Positions 36,743-44,538 of a DNA stretch of 64,000 bases are shown in pieces. Position numbers and translations under genes: made by a program. Source of the stretch: Oscillospiraceae bacterium (GTDB lineage Bacteria; Bacillota; Clostridia; Oscillospirales; Acutalibacteraceae). Every line of letters begins with the position of its first letter. Position 1 is the first letter of the stretch. The stretch is from assembly GCA_031262985.1 (NCBI GenBank), contig JAISGQ010000005.1, forward strand, positions 1 through 64,000. The letters are read 5' to 3'. The notes under the pieces were generated by a model. It was given only the letters and a program-made list of their open reading frames with translations. It was not told the origin of the DNA and did no database searches.

Positions 36743-37207
36743 TTACTCCTCTTTCTTCCCGCAATCGCTGCACACAGCGTAGTGCATATTGATGATACCG
36801 CCGCAATGCTTGCAGGTGTATCGCTCCTTCTGCTTTGCCAAAAACGCCGTTATATCCCGCGCCGCCTCACGTCCATTTTCCTCCAAGTCTATTTTCTGTA
36901 TGGATTTATAGCGTCTATGTAGCGGCTTTAGCATCCGGCAGGGGAAATCTTCACATTCGGCGCAGAATGTCACGCCACGCTCCTGTACGCAACTCCTGAT
37001 TTCACAGCGCTTGCAGCTATCGCGGGTAATTTGCTCCTCCGGCGCACGGCAACCGTGGCACGGCTCTTTTCGCTTGGGAAACCGCGCGTAACAAGCAAAG
37101 CAGGACACCCCGCATGGGGCGACCATGCTTTTATCTACGATGCCGGGCATTTTCACAATGTTCTGTTCCCACTTTCGTTTTTTATTTGGTCTTGCAGCCA
37201 CTCTCAC
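36743..37207 (-). CDS. DUF3795-like cysteine-rich protein
   Basis: A protein of up to 154 residues with many cysteines: MVAPCGVSCFACYARFP, PCHGCRAPE, CKRCEIRSCVQERGVTFCAEC, then a C-terminal zinc-ribbon (YTCKHCGGIINMHYAVCSDCG). The first part fits DUF3795, proteins that probably bind metal or an iron-sulfur cluster; function is unknown. The GTG at 37207 overlaps the nitroreductase stop (GTGA), pointing to coupling. An internal ATG at 37150 is an alternative start with no better SD. Confidence 0.8.
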   Translation of the reverse strand: MRVAARPNKKRKWEQNIVKMPGIVDKSMVAPCGVSCFACYARFPKRKEPCHGCRAPEEQITRDSCKRCEIRSCVQERGVTFCAECEDFPCRMLKPLHRRYKSIQKIDLEENGREAARDITAFLAKQKERYTCKHCGGIINMHYAVCSDCGKKEE

Positions 37208-37713
37208 AGAAGCATATTCTCCACATCGAACCTCTCCTCGTGCATCGGCGAGGGAGTAGAATCCTCTGCGGGATAGCCGACAGGGAGTATGGCGACAGGC
37301 ACGATATTTTCCGGCAGGGCGAACAGCTCCGCAGTTTTCGCGGGGTCAAAGTGCATAACCCAGCAAGTACCCAGCCCCAAGTCCTCCGCTTGCAGCATGA
37401 GGTGAGTTGTCACAATGCAGGCGTCCGCAACTCCGCACGACTTGCCGTCGAATTTGCGCCTCCAGCAGAGGTTTTTGTCGTAGCAGACGAGCAGTACGGC
37501 AGGCGCGGCAAAGCGGCAGGGCGTACACTCGTCCACCTTCGCCAGCGCCTCGGCGGAGGTGATTACCTTAATGCGCTGAGGCTGATTGTTGCAGCCTGTA
37601 GGAGCAATTCTTCCCGCCTCCAAAAGCTGTGCCATTACCTCCCCCTCGATTGGTTTATCCGAATACTTTCGGACGGAATAGCGGCTTTTCGCCAGTTCTG
37701 CAAATGTTTTCAT
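37204..37713 (-). CDS. Nitroreductase family protein
   Basis: A 169-residue FMN-dependent nitroreductase. SRYSVRKYSDKPI at the start is the FMN-phosphate-binding signature, and GRIAPTGCNNQP and EDLGLGTCWVMHF match the short Clostridia subgroup. It likely uses NAD(P)H for two-electron reduction of nitro or quinone compounds. GAGAGGA lies seven bases upstream of the ATG. It is coupled to the DUF3795 gene downstream. Confidence 0.9.
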   Translation of the reverse strand: MKTFAELAKSRYSVRKYSDKPIEGEVMAQLLEAGRIAPTGCNNQPQRIKVITSAEALAKVDECTPCRFAAPAVLLVCYDKNLCWRRKFDGKSCGVADACIVTTHLMLQAEDLGLGTCWVMHFDPAKTAELFALPENIVPVAILPVGYPAEDSTPSPMHEERFDVENMLL

Positions 37714-37748
37714 GATGTTTTCCTCTCTTTCTTAATTTCACTCCGTAG

Positions 37749-38120
37749 TCAAAAACTGCTTTCCCCTACTTCAATTATATGACCGTCAGGGTCGTAAAAA
37801 CGAACGGCGCGTTGCCCCCACGAGTGCTTTTTTACGTGGTGGACATATCGAATATTTTCACATCTTTCTAATTTATCCAAAAAGCCGTCCATGTCGTCGG
37901 TAGCAAAATACAGCTCGGAGGAGTTGTTAGGTCGTGTAATATTGCCGCCAAACTCTGCGAACTCATTCCAAGTGTCATATGTCTGGAGATAAATTCCGCC
38001 GCTGAGCATGACGTTTGCGCCGTTGTCCTCCTCAACTTCAAGCCCGAATAATTCTCGGTAAAACATCTTCGACCGCTCCATATCGTCCACAGCAATCAGT
38101 GTTCCCGAATACTTTATCAT
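37749..38120 (-). CDS. VOC family protein (glyoxalase-like)
   Basis: A 123-residue VOC protein: GTLIAVDDMERSKMFYREL, then ELYFATDDMDGFLDKL and AVRFYDPDGHIIEVGE, the last holding the usual metal-position Glu. Substrate is unknown. GAGGA precedes the ATG. It lies between ArsC-like and nitroreductase genes on the same strand. Confidence 0.88.
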   Translation of the reverse strand: MIKYSGTLIAVDDMERSKMFYRELFGLEVEEDNGANVMLSGGIYLQTYDTWNEFAEFGGNITRPNNSSELYFATDDMDGFLDKLERCENIRYVHHVKKHSWGQRAVRFYDPDGHIIEVGESSF

Positions 38121-38189
38121 GTCGCTTTCCTCACTTCCTAATTGGAATCGGTATAAGGGTGACGCCGCACAAATGGCGGAGATACGCCC

Positions 38190-38558
38190 CTAATCTGCGT
38201 CTTTGGTCAAGTTCCTCTCCCATTCGTCCTCTTTGAATCCCACCAGTACAACCCCTCCTGAGCCGACTAAAATCGGTCGCTTGAGGAGCATTCCGTCTGT
38301 TGCGAGGAGTTGTAGGCACTCCTCCTCGCTCATAGTCGGCAGTTTATCCTTAAGATTGAGGGATTTGTATACCAGTCCGCTTGTGTTAAAGAAACGCTTT
38401 ATCGGCAATTCGCTCGCGGAGAACCACGCCCGCAGTTCCTCATAATTCGGATTGCTTTGCTTGATGTCGCGAAATTCGAAGGGGATATTCCGCTCGTAGA
38501 GCCACTTTTGGGCTTTTTGGCAGGTAGTGCATTTTGGGTAGCATATGAATGTCAGCAT
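38190..38558 (-). CDS. ArsC/Spx/YffB family protein
   Basis: A 122-residue thioredoxin-fold protein. CTTCQKAQKWL near the N-terminus gives a CxxC redox site; RPILVGSGGVVLVGFKEDEW near the end includes the cis-Pro-like RP motif of the ArsC family. It could be a regulatory Spx-like protein or an ArsC-type reductase; no ars genes are nearby, so arsenate reduction is not supported by context. GGAGGAGG lies eight bases upstream. Confidence 0.88.
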   Translation of the reverse strand: MLTFICYPKCTTCQKAQKWLYERNIPFEFRDIKQSNPNYEELRAWFSASELPIKRFFNTSGLVYKSLNLKDKLPTMSEEECLQLLATDGMLLKRPILVGSGGVVLVGFKEDEWERNLTKDAD

Positions 38559-38639
38559 GGTTTATTCCTCCTCCTACAATCAACTTTTACAGTATTTTAT
38601 AAAAATATTATGTTTCACTTTATCGCAATGTGAAAGGAG

Positions 38640-39464
38640 TTAAACTCCGAGGACATTTTCCTCCAGCCACTTCGCCACTCCGTCATCGTTATTACTGCCG
38701 ATAACGGCGGTGGCTTTCGCTTTCAGCTCCTCCACGGAGTTCGCCACGGCGTAGCATTCGTCGCTATTTTCAAAGAGAGGGAGGTCGTTTATCCCGTCGC
38801 CAAACGCAACTAATTTGCCGCACTCCATAAGCCTCTTTAGGTGCATTGCCGCGTTTGCTTTTGTAGCTCCATGCGGCAGCAACTCGCACCACAGCTCGCC
38901 CGAATAAATATCACGACCTGCAACGCACTGATATTTTGTATCCGATTTAAACCTATGTATCACAGGCGCAAGCGCGGTATCGCTGTCGATACAGGTAATA
39001 TAGAACACCTTGCCCGCATACAAGCTGTCCTCGTCCTCCGCCTCACGCCAACGAGAATCGCCGATTCGGCTGTCCAGAAAATCGCGTACCCCTGCTGTTG
39101 CGGATTTTTCTATGAATGAGAAGCACTCTTTTCCGTCTACGAACGAGTAAACAATAGGAGTGATATTATGTGCGTATAAAAACTCTCTGAGCAGATGAAC
39201 ATCAGCGGGCGAAAAATAGGTTTCATACAAAACCTCACGTGTTTCGTTGTCGAAGATAAACGCGCCGTTGTAGCAAATAACAGGGAGTGAGAGCGTTAAT
39301 TCTTCCGTCACCTTTTGGGCTGTCACCAACGACCGCGCCGTAGCGTAGGAAAATATCTCCCCTCTGTCAATCATCCTTTTCACGACATTAATCGTATATG
39401 CGGACAGCTTCTGCTCACTGTTTAGCAGTGTTCCGTCAAGGTCGGATATGTATAGCGTTTTCAC
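38640..39464 (-). CDS. Cof-type HAD family hydrolase (downstream paralogue)
   Basis: A 274-residue HAD phosphatase with a C2B cap. SDLDGTLLNSEQKL carries the nucleophile Asp (DxDGT), TKANAAMHLKRL and FGDGINDLPLF the later motifs. It probably dephosphorylates sugar phosphates or flavin nucleotides. The GTG start at 39464 overlaps the stop of the upstream paralogue (GTGA) and uses GGAGGAG in the end of that gene. Both proteins end in WLEENVL, so the pair arose by tandem duplication. Confidence 0.88.
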   Translation of the reverse strand: MKTLYISDLDGTLLNSEQKLSAYTINVVKRMIDRGEIFSYATARSLVTAQKVTEELTLSLPVICYNGAFIFDNETREVLYETYFSPADVHLLREFLYAHNITPIVYSFVDGKECFSFIEKSATAGVRDFLDSRIGDSRWREAEDEDSLYAGKVFYITCIDSDTALAPVIHRFKSDTKYQCVAGRDIYSGELWCELLPHGATKANAAMHLKRLMECGKLVAFGDGINDLPLFENSDECYAVANSVEELKAKATAVIGSNNDDGVAKWLEENVLGV

Positions 39465-40216
39465 AACACATTCTCCTCCAGCCATCTTGCCACTCCGTCG
39501 TCGTCGTTACTGCCGCAGATGTAATCCGCCGCGGACTTCACCTCATCGAGTGCGTTTGCGACCGCAACTCCAACGCCGCAGTTTAGGAGCATTTCAATGT
39601 CGTTGCTGTCGTCGCCGAACGCGGCAATCTCGGTGGTTTCAATTCCCCGCTTATCGGCGAGAAGGCGTATGGAGTTCCATTTGGAGGCAAGCTTGCTCTC
39701 GATAAAAATCAGCGGGTCTCGTATCAGCTGCGCGTACAGCTTCTGCGGCAGGAGGTCGCAAACCTCCCGATACATCTCGCCTCCCGCTTTTATGCAGATT
39801 TTATCGGCAAGCAAATCGGGTAGCTCCTCAAGTCCGCTGTGAATACTCCCCTCCCAATATTCCGATATATCGCAGTTGGTATACGCTATGTCGCTGTACA
39901 CAACCCATATTTTCAAGCCGTCATAGTGAGCGGTAAAACGACCTACAAGCTCTTTTACTATATGCGGCTCGATACCGAACTCCGTGACCGATTCTCCGCG
40001 CTTGTAGACAGCCGCGCCGTTGTTGATGATAACCATATCGGCGAGGTCGGCTATGCCGAGCAATTCGACACGATTCCCCGGACGCGCAGTTGCGAATACC
40101 ACCTTCACACCGCGAGCGCGGCAGCGGCTGAGTACCTCGGCGGTGTATGGGGAGACGGTTTTGTCGCTCCTCAAAAGAGTTCGGTCGAGGTCGGTGACTA
40201 TGAGTTTTATGTCCAT
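39461..40216 (-). CDS. Cof-type HAD family hydrolase (upstream paralogue)
   Basis: A 251-residue HAD phosphatase. TDLDRTLLRSDKT holds the nucleophile Asp but has R where most members have G (DLDRT). ATARPGNRVELLG is motif II and AFGDDSNDIEMLLNCG the Mg-binding motif III/IV. The ATG at 40216 has GGGAGG seven bases upstream. It is coupled to its paralogue by a 4-bp overlap. Substrate unknown. Confidence 0.87.
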   Translation of the reverse strand: MDIKLIVTDLDRTLLRSDKTVSPYTAEVLSRCRARGVKVVFATARPGNRVELLGIADLADMVIINNGAAVYKRGESVTEFGIEPHIVKELVGRFTAHYDGLKIWVVYSDIAYTNCDISEYWEGSIHSGLEELPDLLADKICIKAGGEMYREVCDLLPQKLYAQLIRDPLIFIESKLASKWNSIRLLADKRGIETTEIAAFGDDSNDIEMLLNCGVGVAVANALDEVKSAADYICGSNDDDGVARWLEENVL

Positions 40217-40433
40217 GCCCGCGCCTCCCTTCATAATACAAACATTATACCGTAAAATGCGGATAAATCAATACCGTATGCCGATTGCGAGCGTCTGCTG
40301 TGAATAGCCGAAAAATTATAAGTTTATAGTTAATTATTGATGCACCAATTAAACCTTGCCGTTAATTGCGTGTTTTATGTGCAAAATAGTTGAAATACAG
40401 CCGTTTCATCTTGAATGTGTATTAGGGGAGCAA

Positions 40434-40526
40434 TAACTTAGAAAAACAAGAAAACACGGCGAAAAGTTTTGATTTGTGCGGTTTTCTCCCATACAGACTT
40501 GATTGTTTCGGGACTAATTTAGTATA
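40434..40526 (+). repeat. Dispersed palindromic element, copy B (degenerate)
   Basis: TAACTTAGAAAAACAAGAAAACACGG-like start, then GCGAAAAGTTTTGATTTGTGCGG, a changed GGAGGCTTGATTG region (AGACTTGATTG), and TAATTTAGTATA. The left TATAGTTAAT end is missing, though TATAGTTAATTATTG occurs 109 bp upstream at 40325. The 351-bp spacer 40217-40567 holds this copy, that solo end and the terminator at 40546. Confidence 0.65.
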
Positions 40527-40545
40527 GTTTTTGCTTTAGATTCTG

Positions 40546-40574
40546 TGTGTAGGAGGTGTCATGCCTCCTACACA
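40546..40574 (-). terminator. Terminator of the LOR-family gene
   Basis: TGTGTAGGAGG, loop TGTCATG, CCTCCTACACA: 11-bp stem overlapping the stop codon of the minus-strand gene. Same loop and inner stem as the hairpin at 35982-36004. Confidence 0.65.
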
Positions 40575-41068
40575 GGCGACTTTATCGGAGTGCCGAGCAT
40601 AACCCCCGCCGAGGCGTCTATGGCAATTGCAATGCACAGGCACATCAACTCGTCCTCCCTGCGCGCGAACTCCATGACGAAGGCGTCGCCCCAGTTGAAC
40701 CACTGCTTTTCGTGCGTCATGACTACGCCGCCGTGGGAGGTCAGAATCCTGTAGGAAAGAGTAGTAAAGTCTCCCTTGAGGCTCCAGCCCGAGCGGCTCA
40801 GCTCATATGAAGTGCCCGAAAGTGAGCCGGATTTTTTTACCGTCTCAAACAGTGTACCGCTAATGGTAATGTCAAACTTAGTGCCGCCGAGCAAGCTCCC
40901 CCTGCGCCTTATGGAGGCGGCTTTAACACCCGTATTCGTGTATATCTCGATGATGTTGTCCTGCGCGTAGAGCGAGCCTACGCCGCGCCATACGGGATTT
41001 CTCATGCGGTCGGCGACGTCGAAGGTGTCTCCTCCCGAAAGATGCTTTTGTTCGAGGTAAAGAGCCAT
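40568..41068 (-). CDS. LURP-one-related (LOR/YxjI) family protein
   Basis: A 166-residue protein with the tubby-like LOR beta-barrel pattern: ALYLEQKHLSGGDTFDVADR at the start, then strand pairs such as IIEIYTNTGVKAASIRRRGS and FDITISGTLFETVKKSG, and a C-terminal hydrophobic helix-like segment (MCLCIAIAIDASAGVML). Related proteins may bind phosphoinositides or act like scramblases, but function in bacteria is unproven. The ATG at 41068 has AAAGGA eleven bases upstream; an ATG four codons earlier abuts the SD. Confidence 0.8.
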   Translation of the reverse strand: MALYLEQKHLSGGDTFDVADRMRNPVWRGVGSLYAQDNIIEIYTNTGVKAASIRRRGSLLGGTKFDITISGTLFETVKKSGSLSGTSYELSRSGWSLKGDFTTLSYRILTSHGGVVMTHEKQWFNWGDAFVMEFARREDELMCLCIAIAIDASAGVMLGTPIKSPV

Positions 41069-41173
41069 AGCTGTGTCCATCCTTTCGCGGCAGAGCAGAG
41101 TGTGGTTTTCGGTTAATTTCTATAATAAATGCTATCACATTCCCGCCCTATTTTCAAGTGACAGTAGAGAAAA

Positions 41174-41214
41174 ATACAGAGTACTTTCGGTTACTGCACC
41201 GGAGTACTCTGTAT
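41174..41214 (-). terminator. Terminator of sdpR-sdpI
   Basis: ATACAGAGTACT/AGTACTCTGTAT, a perfect 12-bp stem with a 17-nt loop, directly after the sdpI-like gene; followed on the minus strand by TTTTTCTC. Confidence 0.75.
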
Positions 41215-41222
41215 CCATATTC

Positions 41223-41834
41223 TCACTTTTTGATAAAGCTGACAATCGTAATTACAAGGAAGAACAGCACCATCAAGACGATAAGCACAGACGATACCAC
41301 CGGTCGCAAAAACAAGCTGAGGAGGAACAATACGCCGAACACCATCATTACTACCCCTATCCGCTTCATCACCTTGCGGTATTTTTCGGGAGGCAGTGCC
41401 TTCGCCATAAGCTTGCCGTTCTGCTCCTGCGGCACTTTCGGGAGGTAGTTGCCGAACAGTATAAACACCGCTCCCACTATCAGACAGGCAATCAGCCGTA
41501 TGTCAAGCTCCTTGCCCAAGGCTATGTACATTGTAACCGAGTACAGCAGGACGGATATAATAGGCACTACCCACAGCGCGATTTTCTGTATTTTCGGGGC
41601 ACCCTCCTTCGACTGCAAGTCATTCGACACGCACAGTATTATTTGCAGTAACGCCATGAGTGCGGGCAGTCCGAACACGGCGAAGTGCTTGCTCACCCAG
41701 CCGTTCGCCTCGTTGTTGTTGTCCCAATGTATGGCTACGGTGTCGGGGAGCTGAGGGAGCAGGACTACCCCCAAAATAACGGGCGAAAGGGCGATAAGCG
41801 ACGTAATTATAAGCTTTTTCCAATTGATTTTCAT
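41223..41834 (-). CDS. sdpI: SdpI-family (DUF1648) membrane protein
   Basis: A 203-residue polytopic membrane protein with about six hydrophobic helices. IHWDNNNEANGWVSKHFAV is the DUF1648 signature (the HxxxxGxxxxxxxK-type motif), and the C-terminal half matches SdpI/YhfL. In B. subtilis SdpI gives immunity to the SdpC toxin and captures SdpR at the membrane. No sdpC-like toxin gene is seen nearby. The start overlaps the regulator by 4 bp. Confidence 0.88.
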   Translation of the reverse strand: MKINWKKLIITSLIALSPVILGVVLLPQLPDTVAIHWDNNNEANGWVSKHFAVFGLPALMALLQIILCVSNDLQSKEGAPKIQKIALWVVPIISVLLYSVTMYIALGKELDIRLIACLIVGAVFILFGNYLPKVPQEQNGKLMAKALPPEKYRKVMKRIGVVMMVFGVLFLLSLFLRPVVSSVLIVLMVLFFLVITIVSFIKK

Positions 41835-42100
41835 TTATTCTCCTCCTTAAAATGCATAATCCAAACCAGCAGTTCCTCAAAAACCGATACATTCAGCTCG
41901 TAGTATATGAAATTCTTCTGCTTTTGCTCATATATAAGCTCCGCTTTTTTTAGGTTGGACAGATGATAGGATATTGTAGCTCCTGTCAAATCGAACTGCT
42001 TTGCTATATCTCCCGCCGTTTGTCTGCCGCCCTTTAGGTACTCCAAAATCCTGCGGCATACGGGGTTCGAGATTGCTTTGAGTGTCTCCGACAAAGCCAA
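41831..42100 (-). CDS. sdpR: SdpR/ArsR-type winged-helix repressor
   Basis: An 89-residue ArsR-family regulator: LKAISNPVCRRILEYLKGG (typical first helices), then FDLTGATISYHLSNLKKAEL as the recognition helix-turn-helix, and a beta-wing with YEQKQKNFIYYEL. It lacks metal-binding ELCVCDL cysteines, so it is of the SdpR type. The TTG at 42100 has GGGAGG eight bases upstream. Two identical palindromes flank its promoter, arguing for autorepression. Confidence 0.87.
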   Translation of the reverse strand: MALSETLKAISNPVCRRILEYLKGGRQTAGDIAKQFDLTGATISYHLSNLKKAELIYEQKQKNFIYYELNVSVFEELLVWIMHFKEENK

Positions 42101-42120
42101 GCGCAACACCTCCCGAAATC

Positions 42121-42142
42121 AATTTAGAAAATTTTCTAAATT
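42121..42142. promoter_or_regulatory. SdpR operator 1 (22-bp perfect palindrome)
   Basis: AATTTAGAAAA/TTTTCTAAATT lies between the -10 box and the start codon of sdpR, so it should cover the transcription start. Confidence 0.8.
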
Positions 42143-42143
42143 C

Positions 42144-42172
42144 AGTATAACGCACCTCCCTCACTTTGTCAA
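42144..42172 (-). promoter_or_regulatory. Consensus promoter of sdpRI
   Basis: On the minus strand: TTGACA (42167-42172), 17-bp spacer, TATACT (42144-42149), bracketed by the two palindromic operators. Confidence 0.85.
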
Positions 42173-42176
42173 GAGT

Positions 42177-42196
42177 ATTTAGAAAATTTTCTAAAT
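42177..42196. promoter_or_regulatory. SdpR operator 2 (20-bp perfect palindrome)
   Basis: ATTTAGAAAA/TTTTCTAAAT, identical to the core of operator 1, five bases upstream of the -35 box; the two centres are 55 bp apart. Confidence 0.8.
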
Positions 42197-42208
42197 TGAA
42201 CGAAAAAC

Positions 42209-42246
42209 CTCCGTCGGCAAAAGGAGTAAAGCCATTGCCGACGGAG
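42209..42246. terminator. Bidirectional terminator of the fibro-slime gene
   Basis: CTCCGTCGGCAA/TTGCCGACGGAG, a perfect 12-bp stem. TTTTAT follows on plus and GGTTTTTCG on minus, the latter serving the minus-strand surface-protein gene ending at 42272. Confidence 0.85.
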
Positions 42247-42271
42247 TTTTATATTGTTTGGTCAGTGAGTT

Positions 42272-44338
42272 TTAGTGAGTTCTATATGCTTTTTTGCGGC
42301 GCATGATGAGTACGAAAGCCGCCGCCATTCCTGCTCCCGAGGTGAGCATAACAAGGAGCAGATGTGCGAGGTCGCTGTCGTCGCCTGTAGACGGTGCATC
42401 TGTACTGCCGCCATTGGAGGATGTGCCGCTGCTCTTTCCGCCGGAGGGAGTTTGCTTGGCGGGAGAAGTAGGCGCAGTGGGTTCTGTAGGCTCAGTATCT
42501 GATGGAGACACAGGCCCAGTATCGGAGGGTGATACAGGCTCTGTGTCAGAAGGTGAAGCAGGTTTCGTGTCAGAGGGTGAAACAGGCTCTGTGTCAGAAG
42601 GTGAAACAGGTTCTGTGTCGGAAGGAGATACAGGCTCTGTGTCGGAGGGTGAAACAGGTTCTGTGTCGGAAGGAGATACAGGCTCTGTGTCAGAGGGTGA
42701 AACAGGCTTCAACTTATTTGCCTCCGCCGCCGCCTTCTCGTTCGCCTCGCCGATAATCTCATACGGGGAGATTACAGCCGTGCCGTGCGCACCTGCGCTT
42801 ACAGCTTCGATGTTGGTCTGCACAGCTTTGATGGTAGTCTTACTGAACAGCTTGGTTTCATCCGCACTCGTTATCGACTCCGCGCCGGCGACCTTCCTCG
42901 AATACCTGAAATAAACCTCTTCTTCTTTTGGGATTGTAATGGTTACAGGCTCGCCGTCCTCATCCACAATCTGAAAATCTTTATCGAGATAAATTGTACT
43001 CCATGGGCCTTCCTTGGAGGTCGCGTACTGAAGCTCGGAGAGATCGCCCGTGCCAAACTGCGCAAATCCGCCATCGTCCTCATAAACGTCGTTGTCGTTG
43101 AGCCATTCGGAATAGTGCGTCAGATTGATTGAGTACGGCTCTGTGTTTACGACAGTGAGAAAATAGTCAAAGCCGGAGCGGTCTTCACTCGCCGATACGT
43201 CCTTCTCCAGCTCCACAGTCATCATCATGCTGGTGGTAATCTTAACATTGGAGGCAGTTGGAGAGCGTTCCGCGAAAAAGAGCTTCCACTCGTGGGTTTG
43301 GCTTTGAGCGAGAGTTAATTGATCGTCTTCGGCGGCTGTAGACCAATCGGGCACTGCGCGGTAGGTAAGCCCGTCATAGGTGACAGTATCTGAGAGCGAA
43401 TCTAAAACTCCCGCGTTATCCGTGCCTGCATCTGTCCTCGACCACACCTTGCCGTCCTCGTCTATGTATACCTTACCGTTCTCCGAAGCGTGTATTCCTC
43501 CCAAATCCAGTACAAGCATATCGTTGATGTAGAGGAAAACATCGTCGTCGCCCTGAAAGTCGAAGCCGAGCACTTTGCCTGTAAGCTTAAAATATGCGCC
43601 TGTCATGACAGTAAAGCCGAAATTGTGGTCTTCTCCCGTGTCGTTTTCGCTGAACTCATTGCCCTCAACAGGGTAGAAGCTGGCGGTCTTGTCGTAGACG
43701 TACACATCCTCCGCGCCTTGTGTGCCTTTCTGCAACACAAATTCCATGGTATAGTTGTCGTCATACACAAGCTTGCTGACCTGACGCGCTGTTTCGGCGG
43801 AGGTGTAATCCTTGCTGTCGTCCTCAGTCTGGTAGGCGTCGTTAAACCAGCGGTATAGCGCGCCGCCTGTGGTACTGCCGTCTGTGGTAGTTCCCCATAT
43901 CCCGAGGGTATCTCCGCTTGCCGCCTCCGCTGAATTTGCGCCGTCACGGGGGAGCGGCTTGCCGTCCGCACCGAGGATATTGCCGAATATCCCCTGCTTG
44001 AAGCCCGCGTTTACTCCGCTTGTTTGGTCTTGCCATGTGGGCAAAAACTGGCGTTCGGTAGCAGTCGCAATCTTCGCGCCGTTGTTAGCTCCCGATTGAG
44101 TATCCCACCTCTGATCCCAGACGTTGGCGGTCAGATTGGCTGATGTGACCTCCGAGATAAACGAGTCGGGGACACCTTCGGTATGTTCGACCTCCTCACC
44201 CGCGTAGAAGAAGGAGTTCTCCTCTGCGGCACGTGCGGCGAGCGATATATTTGTAAGCACCGAGGCAAGTATGAGAAGGCATAGCGAAATCGCCGCCGCT
44301 TGATAGGATATATTATATCTGTGTGTATCGCTTTTCAT
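42272..44338 (-). CDS. Sortase-type surface protein with fibro-slime domain
   Basis: A 688-residue secreted protein. A signal peptide (hydrophobic ISLCLLILASVLTNISLAARA) precedes a large ectodomain with the fibro-slime/PA14-like pattern: NYTMEFVLQKG, FGFTVMTGAYFKLTGKVLGF and FQGDDDVFLYINDMLVLDLG. Then come nine tandem PVSPSDTE-type octapeptides (about residues 545-616), a G/S-rich spacer, and an anchor: APSTGDD, a hydrophobic helix and RRKKAYRTH, a non-canonical LPxTG-like sorting signal. The ATG at 44338 has GGTGGA nearby and is a weak choice. It probably acts in adhesion or wall-surface assembly; no sortase gene lies in the window. Confidence 0.85.
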   Translation of the reverse strand: MKSDTHRYNISYQAAAISLCLLILASVLTNISLAARAAEENSFFYAGEEVEHTEGVPDSFISEVTSANLTANVWDQRWDTQSGANNGAKIATATERQFLPTWQDQTSGVNAGFKQGIFGNILGADGKPLPRDGANSAEAASGDTLGIWGTTTDGSTTGGALYRWFNDAYQTEDDSKDYTSAETARQVSKLVYDDNYTMEFVLQKGTQGAEDVYVYDKTASFYPVEGNEFSENDTGEDHNFGFTVMTGAYFKLTGKVLGFDFQGDDDVFLYINDMLVLDLGGIHASENGKVYIDEDGKVWSRTDAGTDNAGVLDSLSDTVTYDGLTYRAVPDWSTAAEDDQLTLAQSQTHEWKLFFAERSPTASNVKITTSMMMTVELEKDVSASEDRSGFDYFLTVVNTEPYSINLTHYSEWLNDNDVYEDDGGFAQFGTGDLSELQYATSKEGPWSTIYLDKDFQIVDEDGEPVTITIPKEEEVYFRYSRKVAGAESITSADETKLFSKTTIKAVQTNIEAVSAGAHGTAVISPYEIIGEANEKAAAEANKLKPVSPSDTEPVSPSDTEPVSPSDTEPVSPSDTEPVSPSDTEPVSPSDTKPASPSDTEPVSPSDTGPVSPSDTEPTEPTAPTSPAKQTPSGGKSSGTSSNGGSTDAPSTGDDSDLAHLLLVMLTSGAGMAAAFVLIMRRKKAYRTH
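42491..42706 (-). repeat. 24-bp tandem repeat, nine units
   Basis: Nine in-frame 24-bp units encode PVSPSDTE with K, G and A variants. The pattern makes several long spurious frames on the plus strand. A repeat of this kind can change length by slippage. Confidence 0.9.
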
Positions 44339-44481
44339 AATTCCACCGACTTTCGACATCAATTCACATAATACTCCGTATATTCATTATATAAGAAAAA
44401 ACGACATATTTCAATATATAAAAAATGTAAACTCGTGAAATTTTCATATAATTTATATAGAATATATCAAAAAATACAGCA

Positions 44482-44514
44482 ACTCCCGCTCATCATTTTC
44501 GGATGAACGGGAGT
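44482..44514 (-). terminator. Terminator of htpG
   Basis: ACTCCCG(C/T)TCATC and GATGAACGGGAGT pair over 13 positions with one wobble. On the minus strand TTGCTGTATTTTTTG follows. Confidence 0.8.
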
Positions 44515-44538
44515 AATACGGTATACAGAAATACTTGT

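Noticed and set aside
42491-42706. CRISPR-like direct repeats
   Set aside because: The 24-bp units are contiguous, in frame and coding, with no unique spacers. The same reasoning excludes 14345-14430.
42294-42914. Plus-strand frames of up to 206 codons rich in G/S/E repeats
   Set aside because: They are the antisense of the 24-bp repeat region of the minus-strand surface-protein gene; no Shine-Dalgarno, no family.
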